In this document: piece by piece, positions 14,587 to 25,280 of the stretch | Layout: every line of letters begins with the position of its first letter | How positions within the stretch are numbered: the first letter of the stretch is position 1 | From: Nitrososphaerota archaeon | GTDB taxonomy: Archaea > Thermoproteota > Nitrososphaeria > Nitrososphaerales > Nitrosopumilaceae | Length of the DNA stretch: 36,021 nucleotides | Assembly: GCA_018647405.1 (NCBI GenBank) | Contig: JABGTD010000070.1 | Span: 1-36,021, forward strand | Reading direction: 5' to 3' | Notes under the pieces: model-generated | Databases searched by the model: none | Told to the model about the DNA's origin: nothing | Seen by the model: only the letters and a program-made list of their open reading frames with translations | Translations under genes and position numbers: made by a program

Positions 14587-15198
14587 ATGTCAGAAATGCA
14601 AGATCCACATAATTATAGAAAAGTTGGCTACTCAATGATACTAGTTGCAGCATCACTAGCAGCAATTGGTATAGTTCAATTAGGAATTGGAGAAGATGTT
14701 CTCTTTGGAGATCAGATGCAAAGAGACAAGACTGCATTTTTTGAGATGTGTAAAGCAGGAAATTACATGCAGGAAGGATGTGAGATGTTTGATAAACCTG
14801 GAAATACATTATATGAAATTCCTAGAATGACACTAGATGATACAGAAGAATCTGAAACTATGGTTATGGAACAACCAGTTATGGAAGCACCACAAGTATC
14901 TGCAGAAATTGTTTCAATTCCTGAAGGATCAGGTGCACCAGGATGTGAAGAAACAAATGAATGTTACATTCCACCAGCACTAAACATTTCAAGTGGAACT
15001 ACAGTAGTTTGGGAAAATAATGATAGCGCGGCACATCTTGCAACAAGTGGAACTCCAGATGGAGGACCTGACGGATCTTTTGATTCAGGAATGATTATGG
15101 CAGGAGCTACATATGAATTTGAATTTTTAGACAAAGGTGAATTTGTATATTATTGTCTTGTTCATCCTTGGATGGTTGGAACAGTTACAGTCGAATAA
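14587..15198 (+). CDS. Membrane-anchored type 1 copper protein (cupredoxin/plastocyanin-like)
   Basis: 203 aa. An N-terminal helix (about residues 16-34) anchors the protein. A spacer rich in Glu, Thr and Pro leads to a C-terminal cupredoxin domain (residues ~105-203) with the four type 1 copper ligands in SAAHLATS (His) and YYCLVHPWM (Cys, His, Met). A second Cys pair (GCEETNECY) before the domain may form a disulfide. It probably shuttles electrons outside the membrane; ammonia-oxidising archaea use many such blue copper proteins. It is convergent with the membrane protein gene at 15199, with no gap. Confidence 0.93.
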   Translation: MSEMQDPHNYRKVGYSMILVAASLAAIGIVQLGIGEDVLFGDQMQRDKTAFFEMCKAGNYMQEGCEMFDKPGNTLYEIPRMTLDDTEESETMVMEQPVMEAPQVSAEIVSIPEGSGAPGCEETNECYIPPALNISSGTTVVWENNDSAAHLATSGTPDGGPDGSFDSGMIMAGATYEFEFLDKGEFVYYCLVHPWMVGTVTVE

Positions 15199-15954
15199 TT
15201 ACTGTCCATTCATGTAATCTTCCCAAGTATTAAGATTAGAAGTAAAACGATTCATTTGATACATTGCACCGCCAATAATTCCAGCATGATAACACGTGTA
15301 TAGATAGATTTGAGAGTTACTAGGGTCAGTTTGTGTTAAACTCATACTGATCATTGAAAAGAAAACGAATGTTCCACAAAATGTAATTATTTTTCCAATC
15401 ATTCCACCATTTAATCCAACAATCCTTCTTGTTGCTGCAGCCATAATTGTAATACTTGATACAATCAAAAATGTTGCACCGCCGTTTGCAGTGATCATGT
15501 CAGTAGCCCAAGGAACGATACCGTCATCAACTAAAGATGAATCAGGCATCATTGCACCACCATGGAGTGCAAAATTTACAGAGCTAAACAAACCACCAAT
15601 TACTAAGAAGAAAAGAAATAATTTCATGATTTTTCGTTTGAATGCACTTCTAGTTTCAGACGGTTGTAATGCTCTTTCAGAAATTTTCAGACCATACAAA
15701 AATCCAATTCCAAATGCAGGAGCAAATAGAATATTCATAAGATAGGGATGTTCAAGGAATAATTCACCATAATAGGTATTGAGTAAAAATGCGGTCAATA
15801 ATGCAATTCCGGCAGCAGTTCCAAAAACAATCAAATTTGAATATTTGAATATTTTTGGTACATTCTCATCAGAGCTATTCCAACTATACACAGAAAATTC
15901 TTTTGGAATTTGGATTAAAAAACACAGTAAAAATTGATTTACCCAATTAATCAA
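15199..15954 (-). CDS. Polytopic membrane protein of unknown function (about six helices)
   Basis: Up to 251 aa with hydrophobic segments near residues 40-60, 70-90, 110-130, 155-175, 185-205 and 215-235. Notable features are a Gly/Met-rich loop (LHGGAMMPDSS) and a late TCYHAGIIGGAMYQMNRF segment. The listed start is a TTG; a GTG about 21 codons later (VYSWNSS) would remove the odd N-terminal hydrophobic stretch. I do not recognise the family. It ends directly at the stop of the cupredoxin gene and is divergent from the 69-aa membrane protein gene. Confidence 0.65.
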   Translation of the reverse strand: MINWVNQFLLCFLIQIPKEFSVYSWNSSDENVPKIFKYSNLIVFGTAAGIALLTAFLLNTYYGELFLEHPYLMNILFAPAFGIGFLYGLKISERALQPSETRSAFKRKIMKLFLFFLVIGGLFSSVNFALHGGAMMPDSSLVDDGIVPWATDMITANGGATFLIVSSITIMAAATRRIVGLNGGMIGKIITFCGTFVFFSMISMSLTQTDPSNSQIYLYTCYHAGIIGGAMYQMNRFTSNLNTWEDYMNGQ

Positions 15955-16033
15955 TTCTTTTCAATTTGTTCCTAACAAATGATCATTTTCAAAAAACATC
16001 GCATTTTTATTTTAACTAAAATAACTTTACATA

Positions 16034-16243
16034 ATGAAATCATTGTCAATTGTAATTCCAGGAGTAATTCTTGTAATTTTTGGAATCGTATTCAGTTTTC
16101 AAGGACAAGGAGTGGTAGGACCAGAATCATCATTCATGTATGAAAGTGAAGAATGGGTAGATAATGGAGTAATTATCAGTATGATAGGAGTAATTTTGAT
16201 ATTAATTGGTTATTTTGTGGAAAAGAAAAAGTTAAGTCAGTAA
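16034..16243 (+). CDS. Small two-helix membrane protein (69 aa)
   Basis: Two transmembrane helices (residues ~5-22 and ~46-62) flank a polar, acidic loop (FMYESEEWVDNG), with a basic tail (VEKKKLSQ) that should be cytoplasmic. A TTTTTATTTT stretch lies about 26 bp upstream of the ATG. Its 3' end overlaps msrA on the opposite strand by 7 bp. Function unknown. Confidence 0.65.
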   Translation: MKSLSIVIPGVILVIFGIVFSFQGQGVVGPESSFMYESEEWVDNGVIISMIGVILILIGYFVEKKKLSQ

Positions 16244-16707
16244 TTTTTTTCAAAATATTTTTGATGATACTCTTCAGCACGGTAAAATTTAGAAGCAGAT
16301 TTTATCTCAGTAACAATATCACTTCCGAATGTCTTTTGTGCAGATTGGTTTAATTTTTCTTTGACGTCTTTTGCAGCCTGTTCTTGTTCAGGATTATGAC
16401 AAAATATTGCAGAACGGTATTGAATACCAATGTCAGGACCTTGCCTATTAGGCGTAGTGGGATTATGATTTTCAAAAAATACAGTTACTAAATCAGAATA
16501 TGAAATTTCAGTAGGATCAAACTCAACCTGTATAGCTTCAGCATGGCCAGTTTTATCAGTACAGACATCTTCGTATGTAGGGTTGTCTGTATGACCACCT
16601 GTATATCCTACAGCAGTTGATTTAACACCATTTGTTTTAGAGAATACTTCTTCAACGTGCCAAAAACATCCTGCAGCAAAAGTTGCCTTCTCCATGCAGT
16701 TATTCAT
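16237..16707 (-). CDS. msrA: Peptide methionine sulfoxide reductase MsrA
   Basis: About 156 aa. It reduces the S-diastereomer of methionine sulfoxide in oxidised proteins, using the Cys of GCFWHVEE. Other family signatures are GYTGGHTDNPTYEDVC, TGHAEAIQVEFDP, FFENHNPTTPNRQGPDIGIQYRS and a C-terminal FYRAEEYHQKY. Starts are possible at ATG 16707 (used) or ATG 16695, which gives the common MEKATFAAGCFW beginning. A TTG at 16716 is less likely. It lies 20-30 bp downstream of truD and is probably the last gene of the pth2-propeller-truD-msrA unit. Confidence 0.95.
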   Translation of the reverse strand: MNNCMEKATFAAGCFWHVEEVFSKTNGVKSTAVGYTGGHTDNPTYEDVCTDKTGHAEAIQVEFDPTEISYSDLVTVFFENHNPTTPNRQGPDIGIQYRSAIFCHNPEQEQAAKDVKEKLNQSAQKTFGSDIVTEIKSASKFYRAEEYHQKYFEKNY

Positions 16708-16736
16708 GTTAAACAATAAAAAAAGCTTTCAGAATT

Positions 16737-17933
16737 TTAAAATCCACAATCTAAAGGATTTGAAGGCTTTAGGATTTCTCTTAGCATAATTGTTGCATAT
16801 GAACCACGAGATAGTTGGAATTTTATTGTATTTCCGTCAATCTTGAAGTTCAGATAATTAAGTGATGCATTACGAAATCCACCTTCAACGGAGATTTCTT
16901 GGAAATCTTTTATGAAAAAATCTTTTGGAGTAAGTAATTCTTCATCAAGAATTTTTTTTATGTAATAATCAAATCTTGATTTTTTATAATATGAATGACC
17001 TACAAGTGGAATAGCAAGTTTTTGCTTAGGATCATTTTCAAATTTTCCCAATATAGAATTTTTATCAAAACAAACATCATCGGTTGTCGGTAATGATAAT
17101 TCTTCTTCAAATTCATGTGCTAGGCTCAAAGTTTTGTTGAATAGAAATGATTGATATGCTTGAATGTAAAATCTTCGTAATGCAAGAGGGATTGAACGTA
17201 TTGCATTCTTAGGATCACTGTCACTGGAAAGTTGTTTTAGTAAATTTCTTTCAATATCCATAGAAAATGGTAATAATTCAATTACTTCAGATTCAGATTT
17301 ACGTTCAGATATTAATTTCCGTATTTCATTATTTTTTTCGGAATCATATTTTGATGAAAAACTCAGTATATACTCAAGTGCCTCTTCATAATCACCTTTA
17401 ACGATTGATTTTCCAACTAGATGCGTTATTGGTCGTTTTGAACCAAACCTTTGATATCCAAAAAAATTAAGAATGTTTTCAGTTCCAAGAAATGATGGCA
17501 ATGGATCATTCAAATCAGATACTCTAATTTCAAAATAATTTCCTAGCATATCTTTTTTTGATATTGGTTTTTTTACAAATCCAAGTCTTTGTGCAGAGTA
17601 TTTCTTTCCATTATATTCTTCTAGAGAGTTTATTTTTTTGTAAGTGTAAACATATTGTTCTGTTTTTGCATTTGCATCTTTCAAACCAAGTGATTTTAAG
17701 ATAAGACCATATCTCTTTTCAATATCAATTAATGCATGATTTGTATCAATTCCAGATTTCTTTAACAAGTAAACAGCATGCCCATCCAAATTATCAAATG
17801 AGTCGATGGCTTTTTCAGATAGAACCTCTCTCACCAAAAAATCATTTTCATTTTTTTTGATTTTTCCAGAAATAGGTGTAGATTTTGTAGTATAAACAGA
17901 GATTCCTATCTCTTTGTCAATTTGTGGAATCAC
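16737..17933 (-). CDS. truD: tRNA pseudouridine(13) synthase TruD
   Basis: 398 aa. It isomerises U13 of tRNA (and in archaea sometimes U35) to pseudouridine. The N-terminal segment KIKKNENDFLVREVL and the catalytic motif GLKDANAKTEQ, whose Asp is the nucleophile, are present. NFFGYQRFGSKRPITHLVGK and ALRRFYIQAYQSFLFNKTL are typical of TruD, as is the C-terminal QLSRGSYATIMLREI. It starts with GTG, overlapping the TGA stop of the propeller gene by 4 bp (GTGA), which implies coupled translation. Archaeal TruD genes often neighbour pth2, which is two genes upstream here. Confidence 0.95.
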   Translation of the reverse strand: MIPQIDKEIGISVYTTKSTPISGKIKKNENDFLVREVLSEKAIDSFDNLDGHAVYLLKKSGIDTNHALIDIEKRYGLILKSLGLKDANAKTEQYVYTYKKINSLEEYNGKKYSAQRLGFVKKPISKKDMLGNYFEIRVSDLNDPLPSFLGTENILNFFGYQRFGSKRPITHLVGKSIVKGDYEEALEYILSFSSKYDSEKNNEIRKLISERKSESEVIELLPFSMDIERNLLKQLSSDSDPKNAIRSIPLALRRFYIQAYQSFLFNKTLSLAHEFEEELSLPTTDDVCFDKNSILGKFENDPKQKLAIPLVGHSYYKKSRFDYYIKKILDEELLTPKDFFIKDFQEISVEGGFRNASLNYLNFKIDGNTIKFQLSRGSYATIMLREILKPSNPLDCGF

Positions 17934-19714
17934 GGTTCAATAATGACATCAATGTATTTTGATACGTTTACCTCAGAATTAAAAACTCCTAAAAGCAATT
18001 TGTAATCTCCAGATAATGCAATTTGACTTGCAGTGATGGATACAATAATTTCGTTAGAATTATTGAATTTATGTGAAATTAAAAGATCAGATGATTTTGT
18101 AACAGCAGATGCAGTATGAGCAGAATTGAAATTGATATCCCCAATGTTTGATGATGATGGATTAATACTCAAAGAAATTGTTTCAGTTTCACCTTTTTTG
18201 ATGGTTATAGATTCAACATTGGTATTTACTGTAAATGGAAGAGATTTTGCAGTATCAACTACACCGATTTTATTTTCCGCCCATTCTGTAAACCAAATCT
18301 TATCATCTATCACATCAAAACCAAAAATTTGTGCAACACCACAATCGGATTTAGATTTATCTTCACAGTCAGCCCAGTTAGGATTTTTAGATGGTACCAT
18401 GTATTCTATTAGTCGTTCATTATCAATATCAAATACTGCAAGTTGATTAGATGTTTGTTCATTGAAAATGAGATTTCCATTCATATCAGTTTCAGTCCAA
18501 TAAGGTCTAGAAATTGGTGTTTTTATTATTCCAGTTGAGTTCCCATATGCAGATTTTTGAGGTGTTGAAGTAACAAATTTTGTAAATTTTTCTTCATTAG
18601 GATCAAATTTGAAAAAGAAACTACTAGAAGTATCTACAATCCAAACATTATCATTTTCATCTACAGACAATCCATTTGCAGTATTGAGATCATCTGGAAA
18701 ATCATATACGTCAAAATAATTTTCGAGTGGAATGTCTATTCCTGTACTTGCCAAATAGGAATCTTGTTTGTATTGTTCAATATTGAATTTTAATAATAAT
18801 CCAGTAGTTTCTGGAACCCAATTTGTATACCATAAATTATTTTTAGAATCAACTCCAAAATCACCGGTAAATGAATTTGGAATCGGTGCCACAATACTAG
18901 AATATGTAAGGTCATCAATGTTTTGAGCTAAATCAAAGAAAGTGATTTTACTTCCAGTGAAGTCGTTTACTATAATATTTGAACCACGTATAGTGAGTTT
19001 TTGAGGTAACGAACCTTCTTTAGAAGAAGGATAGGACATTGCGTCGTATGTTTCGCCAATTGTATCAAAACGCCAAATAGTATCAAAACTTCCATCAGTA
19101 TACCACATTGTACCATCAGAAGAATAATCCATTCCCCAAGACATAGTACGTGCACCTTCAGGCCATAAATCATTTTGAAATTCAGTAAATCTTTCAGATA
19201 TAGGATCAAATTTTGCAATTTGACCTACATTTGATTCAACAAACCATACATTTCCATCTGGTGCGACTTTAATTGCAAGTGGTTGTGTACATAAAGTTGG
19301 AATTTTATATTCTTGCACATAAGATGTTGATTTTGCATCACTGCCTCCACAAAAAGTTGCACGTTGATCATCAGGGAAATTATCCATAGGAGTTCCAGTT
19401 TTTGTTAAACTAAGTTCGGTACAATAATTATCAATTAACATCTGTTCACCAATTTTCTGTCCAACATCACAAAGTGAAGAATTACGGTCTTGAGTTGCAA
19501 CTTCCTGACATGCAATAAGAGCTTGTTCATTATTGGTCAAATCAGATGTACGTTCTACACACGCATTCATCATAAAATCAAATCGATCTAAGACTTCTTT
19601 TTCTTCCATAGTCATGGTAGCAGCTGGCGGAGCAATTGCAAACAATACAGTCGATGTCAATAGAATACCACCCAAAAATGCGAATGCAAGTAAACCTTTT
19701 GTTTTTTGCTTCAC
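17930..19714 (-). CDS. Secreted NHL/Vgb-type beta-propeller protein with C-terminal beta domain
   Basis: 594 aa, GTG start. The N-terminal hydrophobic segment (LLAFAFLGGILLTSTVLFAIA) is a signal peptide or anchor. A Cys-containing helical region (residues ~45-125) follows. The middle holds propeller blades with the repeating pattern APDGNVWFVES...IAKFDP, DENDNVWIVDT...FFKFDP and DDKIWFTEWAENKIGVVD, similar to virginiamycin B lyase/NHL/SMP-30 propellers. The last ~100 residues form a beta-sandwich-like domain. It acts outside the membrane; ligand unknown. Its gene sits between pth2 and truD and overlaps truD by 4 bp, an odd location for a secreted protein. Confidence 0.85.
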   Translation of the reverse strand: MKQKTKGLLAFAFLGGILLTSTVLFAIAPPAATMTMEEKEVLDRFDFMMNACVERTSDLTNNEQALIACQEVATQDRNSSLCDVGQKIGEQMLIDNYCTELSLTKTGTPMDNFPDDQRATFCGGSDAKSTSYVQEYKIPTLCTQPLAIKVAPDGNVWFVESNVGQIAKFDPISERFTEFQNDLWPEGARTMSWGMDYSSDGTMWYTDGSFDTIWRFDTIGETYDAMSYPSSKEGSLPQKLTIRGSNIIVNDFTGSKITFFDLAQNIDDLTYSSIVAPIPNSFTGDFGVDSKNNLWYTNWVPETTGLLLKFNIEQYKQDSYLASTGIDIPLENYFDVYDFPDDLNTANGLSVDENDNVWIVDTSSSFFFKFDPNEEKFTKFVTSTPQKSAYGNSTGIIKTPISRPYWTETDMNGNLIFNEQTSNQLAVFDIDNERLIEYMVPSKNPNWADCEDKSKSDCGVAQIFGFDVIDDKIWFTEWAENKIGVVDTAKSLPFTVNTNVESITIKKGETETISLSINPSSSNIGDINFNSAHTASAVTKSSDLLISHKFNNSNEIIVSITASQIALSGDYKLLLGVFNSEVNVSKYIDVIIEP

Positions 19715-19749
19715 AACTTTTCAAAATTAGAGCTTGTTATATCTGATTC

Positions 19750-20103
19750 TTAGAGTAACGATAAATCTCCAGTAACTTTATCAATTAAATTTTCAGGTGC
19801 AGGTCCAACAGATATACAAGTTGTTGTCCCAGGTGCAATTTGGGTATGGCCAGCATCAGTGATTTCAGACCATGGAAGGCCTAACTCAATTGCCCCTTTC
19901 TTAACTTCATTCAATTCCTTTATTCCAGAAACTTTGACAACAACTTTCTCTTGTCCACCCCACCAAGTTTGAAACCATTCTGGGTGTGATTTTCTAACAT
20001 GTTCTGCACCCATAACACACGCATGACCAACTTGTGCTGCAATCTTACCTTTTCCCATTCCAAGATCAGTTCTAACTGCAATAACCTGTTTGATATCAGT
20101 CAT
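19750..20103 (-). CDS. pth2: Peptidyl-tRNA hydrolase, archaeal Pth2 type
   Basis: 117 aa, the usual length. It cleaves peptidyl-tRNA released from stalled ribosomes, recycling tRNA. Signatures are KQVIAVRTDLGMGKGKIAAQVGHACV at the N-terminus (catalytic Lys and His region), VVVKVSGIKEL, and the C-terminal ITDAGHTQIAPGTTTCISVGP, which includes the conserved Asp. It is the first gene of the leftward unit and is divergent from the geranylgeranyl-reductase-family gene across 68 bp. Confidence 0.97.
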   Translation of the reverse strand: MTDIKQVIAVRTDLGMGKGKIAAQVGHACVMGAEHVRKSHPEWFQTWWGGQEKVVVKVSGIKELNEVKKGAIELGLPWSEITDAGHTQIAPGTTTCISVGPAPENLIDKVTGDLSLL

Positions 20104-20171
20104 ATGAAATAATTATAGAAGTTGATGATAAACGTTACAATTCAAATACCAAATAAAGATACAAACCATAC

Positions 20172-21314
20172 ATGTATGATGCAGTAGTAGCAGGAGGGAG
20201 TATTTCTGGACTTTTAGCTGCAAGAGAAATTGCAAAAAATGGTCATTCAGTTTTAGTTTTAGAAGAAGGATTCGAAGTAGGAAGTCCAGAACATTGCGGA
20301 GGTTTAGTTAGTGAAAATGCATTAAAAGAATTAGGAATCGAACCGTCGCCAAAAACATTTGATAGTAAAATAGAATGTGCAAAAATTTTTTCTCCAAAAG
20401 GAAAAGAAATTACAATTAATTCAAAAAAACAAAAAATTATAGTCATAAACAGAAGAGAATTAGATAAACAAGCAGCAAGACAAGCAAGAGATAATGGTGC
20501 AGAGATTTCTGTGAAGACTAGTTTTCAAGAAAAAACTAATAATTTGATAAGAACATCAAACGGAAATATAGAATGTAAATTTTTTGTAGACTGTAGAGGA
20601 GTTTCAAGATTAGCAAATAAAGATAGAGATGGAATATTACTAACTGCACAATACGAAGTGTATGCAGACTGGATTAAAGAGGGTCAAGTAGAAGTATATT
20701 TTGATCAAGAAAAATATCCAGAATTTTTTGCATGGATAATTCCTTCAGGAAAAGGAGTAGGCAAGGTAGGAGTTTCAGGTAAAGGAATTAACACATTAGG
20801 ACGAATGGACGAATTTCTAAAATCTAAAGGTAATTTTTCAACAATTAGAAAAATATTTGCTCCAATCTAGATAAAAGGACCAATAAAGAATTTTGTCGAA
20901 GATAATACAATAATAGTCGGAGATGCTGCAGGACAAGCAAAACCTACAACTGCAGGAGGCATTTTCTCATGTGGAATGGCAGGAATTATGGCAGGTAGAG
21001 CAATTTCTGAAGCAATAGAGACAGGAAATTCTTCATCATTGATGAATTATGAAAAAGAATGGAAAGAGAAATTTGGAAAAGAGTTTGAAAAACAAAATCT
21101 TGCTAGAAAGATACTTGCGAGATTAGATAATGGAACAGTGAACAAATTATTTAATTCAATTACACCTGAAATTGAAGAAGATATCTCAAACAAAGAAGAC
21201 TTTGATTTTCATACAAGTTCAATTCTGAGATTACTTGGAATGAAGGGTTCCTTCAATACAATGCAAGCATTGATTGGAGGAGAAATCAAGAGACTTGTGC
21301 AAAATAAGGCCTAA
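20172..21314 (+). pseudogene. Geranylgeranyl-reductase-family FAD protein interrupted by one in-frame amber codon
   Basis: The full frame would give 380 residues, but TAG at 20868-20870 stops it after 232 residues. The reading frame then continues unbroken to 21314. Before the stop: the FAD motif VAGGSISGLLAAREIA, PEHCGGLVSENAL, and YPEFFAWIIPSGKGVGKVGVSG. After it: GPIKNFVEDNTIIVGDAAGQAKPTTAGGI, the second FAD motif. Both halves are needed for function. The family saturates isoprenoid chains of archaeal lipids or quinones. The context API-stop-IKGPIK suggests that a Trp codon (TGG) became TAG, but this is inference. It may be a recent mutation, a sequencing error or readthrough. Confidence 0.85.
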
Positions 21315-21357
21315 AATTTCAAGGAAGATATAAATTCCTAACAGAGTGGATTTGAAT

Positions 21358-21537
21358 ATGTCTTCAAGTATTACACTACCGGTATGTAATGGATGTAGTA
21401 GACACATCATGCCAGGGGACAAGAATGTTAAATTTAACTGCCCAGAGTGTAACGCCGAACTAATTTGGAGATGTGGAAGTTGTAGAGAAGCCGCAGCCGC
21501 ATATTCATGTGGTGCATGTGGTTTTTCAGGACCATAG
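21358..21537 (+). CDS. Small archaeal Zn-ribbon protein (HVO_2753-like)
   Basis: 59 aa from ATG 21358; a GTG four codons upstream is also in frame. Four CxxC-type pairs are present: VCNGC, FNCPEC, RCGSC and SCGAC, forming two zinc ribbons, with the family ending CGFSGP. The pattern matches the small archaeal proteins with two zinc sites that lie beside the translation elongation factor 1-beta gene. It is 3 bp upstream of that gene here, so it is probably involved in translation or RNA binding. Its molecular role is not settled. Confidence 0.88.
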   Translation: MSSSITLPVCNGCSRHIMPGDKNVKFNCPECNAELIWRCGSCREAAAAYSCGACGFSGP

Positions 21538-21540
21538 AAA

Positions 21541-21822
21541 ATGGCTCAATTACTTTTAATTGTAAAAATACTTCCTACTGGAACTGAAATAGATTTAGAT
21601 AAATTAGTTGAAGGAATAAAATCAAATCTAAAAGATGAAATTGAATTGCGCAGATATACAAAAGAACCATTAGCTTTTGGATTAGAATTTATCAAAGCAG
21701 AATTCACGTTAGAAGATGCTGAAGGCAAGATGGAATCATTAGAAAATGCTGTTAAATCTGTCGAAGGCGTTAGTGAGTTCGAGGTGCTGAATATGAGCCG
21801 CATGTCAGTCGACATGAAATAG
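21541..21822 (+). CDS. ef1b: Translation elongation factor aEF1-beta (nucleotide exchange factor)
   Basis: 93 aa, the normal length for archaeal EF1-beta. It exchanges GDP for GTP on aEF1A. The N-terminal [19 protein letters not shown], central [20 protein letters not shown] and C-terminal [19 protein letters not shown] match the family closely. It lies between the Zn-ribbon gene (3 bp) and cdc48 (8 bp) in a tight rightward operon. Confidence 0.96.
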   Translation: MAQLLLIVKILPTGTEIDLDKLVEGIKSNLKDEIELRRYTKEPLAFGLEFIKAEFTLEDAEGKMESLENAVKSVEGVSEFEVLNMSRMSVDMK

Positions 21823-21830
21823 GAGTTTAG

Positions 21831-24005
<2,175 letters not shown>

Positions 24006-24011
24006 TTTGAT

Positions 24012-24302
24012 ATGGCAATTCCAATAAGAAATTACGTGTTAGAAGTAATCAAACAAAAAGAAAACTACACAGATAAAGAGTTAGAAAAGGCACTCACAAA
24101 AGATGGTACAATCATCACGGAAGGTAAATTCAATAAAGTTTTGCTTGATTTAGAGATCATGGGGTTGATAAATGTAGCATGGGTAACAAAAGATAATAGA
24201 AGAATTCAAGCAGTTACAGAAAAAGTTGAGGAAGATGAATATGAGCAGCAAATTAAAGAAACACAGGAAAAAGACTACGAAGCCAGCTTTCCTAACTCCT
24301 AA
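24012..24302 (+). CDS. Small winged-helix-like protein downstream of cdc48
   Basis: 96 aa. Residues 1-70 have a helix-helix-helix-strand pattern (RNYVLEVIKQKENYTDKELEKAL, GKFNKVLLDLEIMGLINVAWVTKDNRRIQAV) like a winged-helix domain, followed by an acidic tail (EKVEEDEYEQQIKETQEKDYE). It begins 6 bp after cdc48, so it is probably translated from the same mRNA. It could bind nucleic acid or mediate protein contacts with Cdc48; neither is shown. It is convergent with ctaB. Confidence 0.7.
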   Translation: MAIPIRNYVLEVIKQKENYTDKELEKALTKDGTIITEGKFNKVLLDLEIMGLINVAWVTKDNRRIQAVTEKVEEDEYEQQIKETQEKDYEASFPNS

Positions 24303-24307
24303 AATTA

Positions 24308-25189
24308 TTAAAATCTAAAGTTAAAAGCTGCATCTAATGCAACAGCTAAGAAAATTATTGTTAAATATGGAGCAGTAACTTTGTATGCTTTCCATGCAAA
24401 GTCAGATGTTGGTTCTTTTGTTAACTTGTAATGATATACAAGCATTAGACCCCCAGAAGCAGCTGCAATTGCAGTATAAACAAGACCCATTCCAAATGCA
24501 TAAAGCATTAATGAGTATGGGATTAAAATCAAAGTATTAATTAAAATGTATTTTGATGTTTTTTGCATTCCAATTAGAACTGGAAGCATTGGAACTTTGG
24601 CTGCAGAATATTCATCCTTCATTTTCATTGCTAGACACCAAAAGTGAGATGGAGTCCAAACGAATACAAGAAATCCAATTAAAAATCCTAGAATATCCAT
24701 AGAGCCCGTAGCTGCAGACCATCCGGCCATAGAAGCTGCACTACCAGCAAAACCACCAATCACAATGTTTGATGAATTTAATCTCTTCAACCATGCTGTG
24801 TAAATTATCACATAGAAAAATATTCCAAGTGCAATGAAAAATGCTGAAATGTAATTCAAAGCTAATGCGCCATATACAACAGAAATCACACTTACAGTCA
24901 AACCATAAATTAAAACAGAGTTTGGTTTTATCCGTCCAGATGGTATTGGTCTAGTACTAGTTCTTTCCATTAATGGATCAATATCACGGTCATAGTAATG
25001 ATTCAATGCACTTGAACCAGCTGATGCTAAACCTCCTGCAATAATGATGTGAATTAATCCCCAAGTATCCAATTCAGGTCCAATCAATTTACTTGCTGCA
25101 TACATAGATGTAACAGCCGTAATTACAAGAAGAACAACAATTCTTGGTTTTGAAATTTCAATTATTTCTTTTATTCCCAATATACTCAT
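24308..25189 (-). CDS. ctaB: Protoheme IX farnesyltransferase (haem O synthase)
   Basis: 293 aa UbiA-superfamily integral membrane prenyltransferase with about eight helices. It attaches a farnesyl-type chain to haem b to make haem O for haem-copper oxidases. The first Asp-rich motif is NHYYDRDIDPLMERTSTRP; the second loop motif is WTPSHFWCLAMKMKDEYSAAKVPMLPV, typical of CtaB rather than other UbiA enzymes. It starts at ATG 25189, divergent from the polytopic cupredoxin gene, which is consistent with a shared respiratory role. Confidence 0.96.
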   Translation of the reverse strand: MSILGIKEIIEISKPRIVVLLVITAVTSMYAASKLIGPELDTWGLIHIIIAGGLASAGSSALNHYYDRDIDPLMERTSTRPIPSGRIKPNSVLIYGLTVSVISVVYGALALNYISAFFIALGIFFYVIIYTAWLKRLNSSNIVIGGFAGSAASMAGWSAATGSMDILGFLIGFLVFVWTPSHFWCLAMKMKDEYSAAKVPMLPVLIGMQKTSKYILINTLILIPYSLMLYAFGMGLVYTAIAAASGGLMLVYHYKLTKEPTSDFAWKAYKVTAPYLTIIFLAVALDAAFNFRF

Positions 25190-25280
25190 ATTTTTGTTGT
25201 ATCGAATTTATTCCCTTCTAATAGACGATCTTCTTTGTTACATAAGGATAAAATAATACTCTGAAAGCATCAAAACAGAA

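Noticed and set aside
20868-20870. Pyrrolysine insertion at the amber codon
   Set aside because: No pylT-like tRNA or pyl gene in the window and Pyl is not known from this lineage; a mutated Trp codon is simpler.
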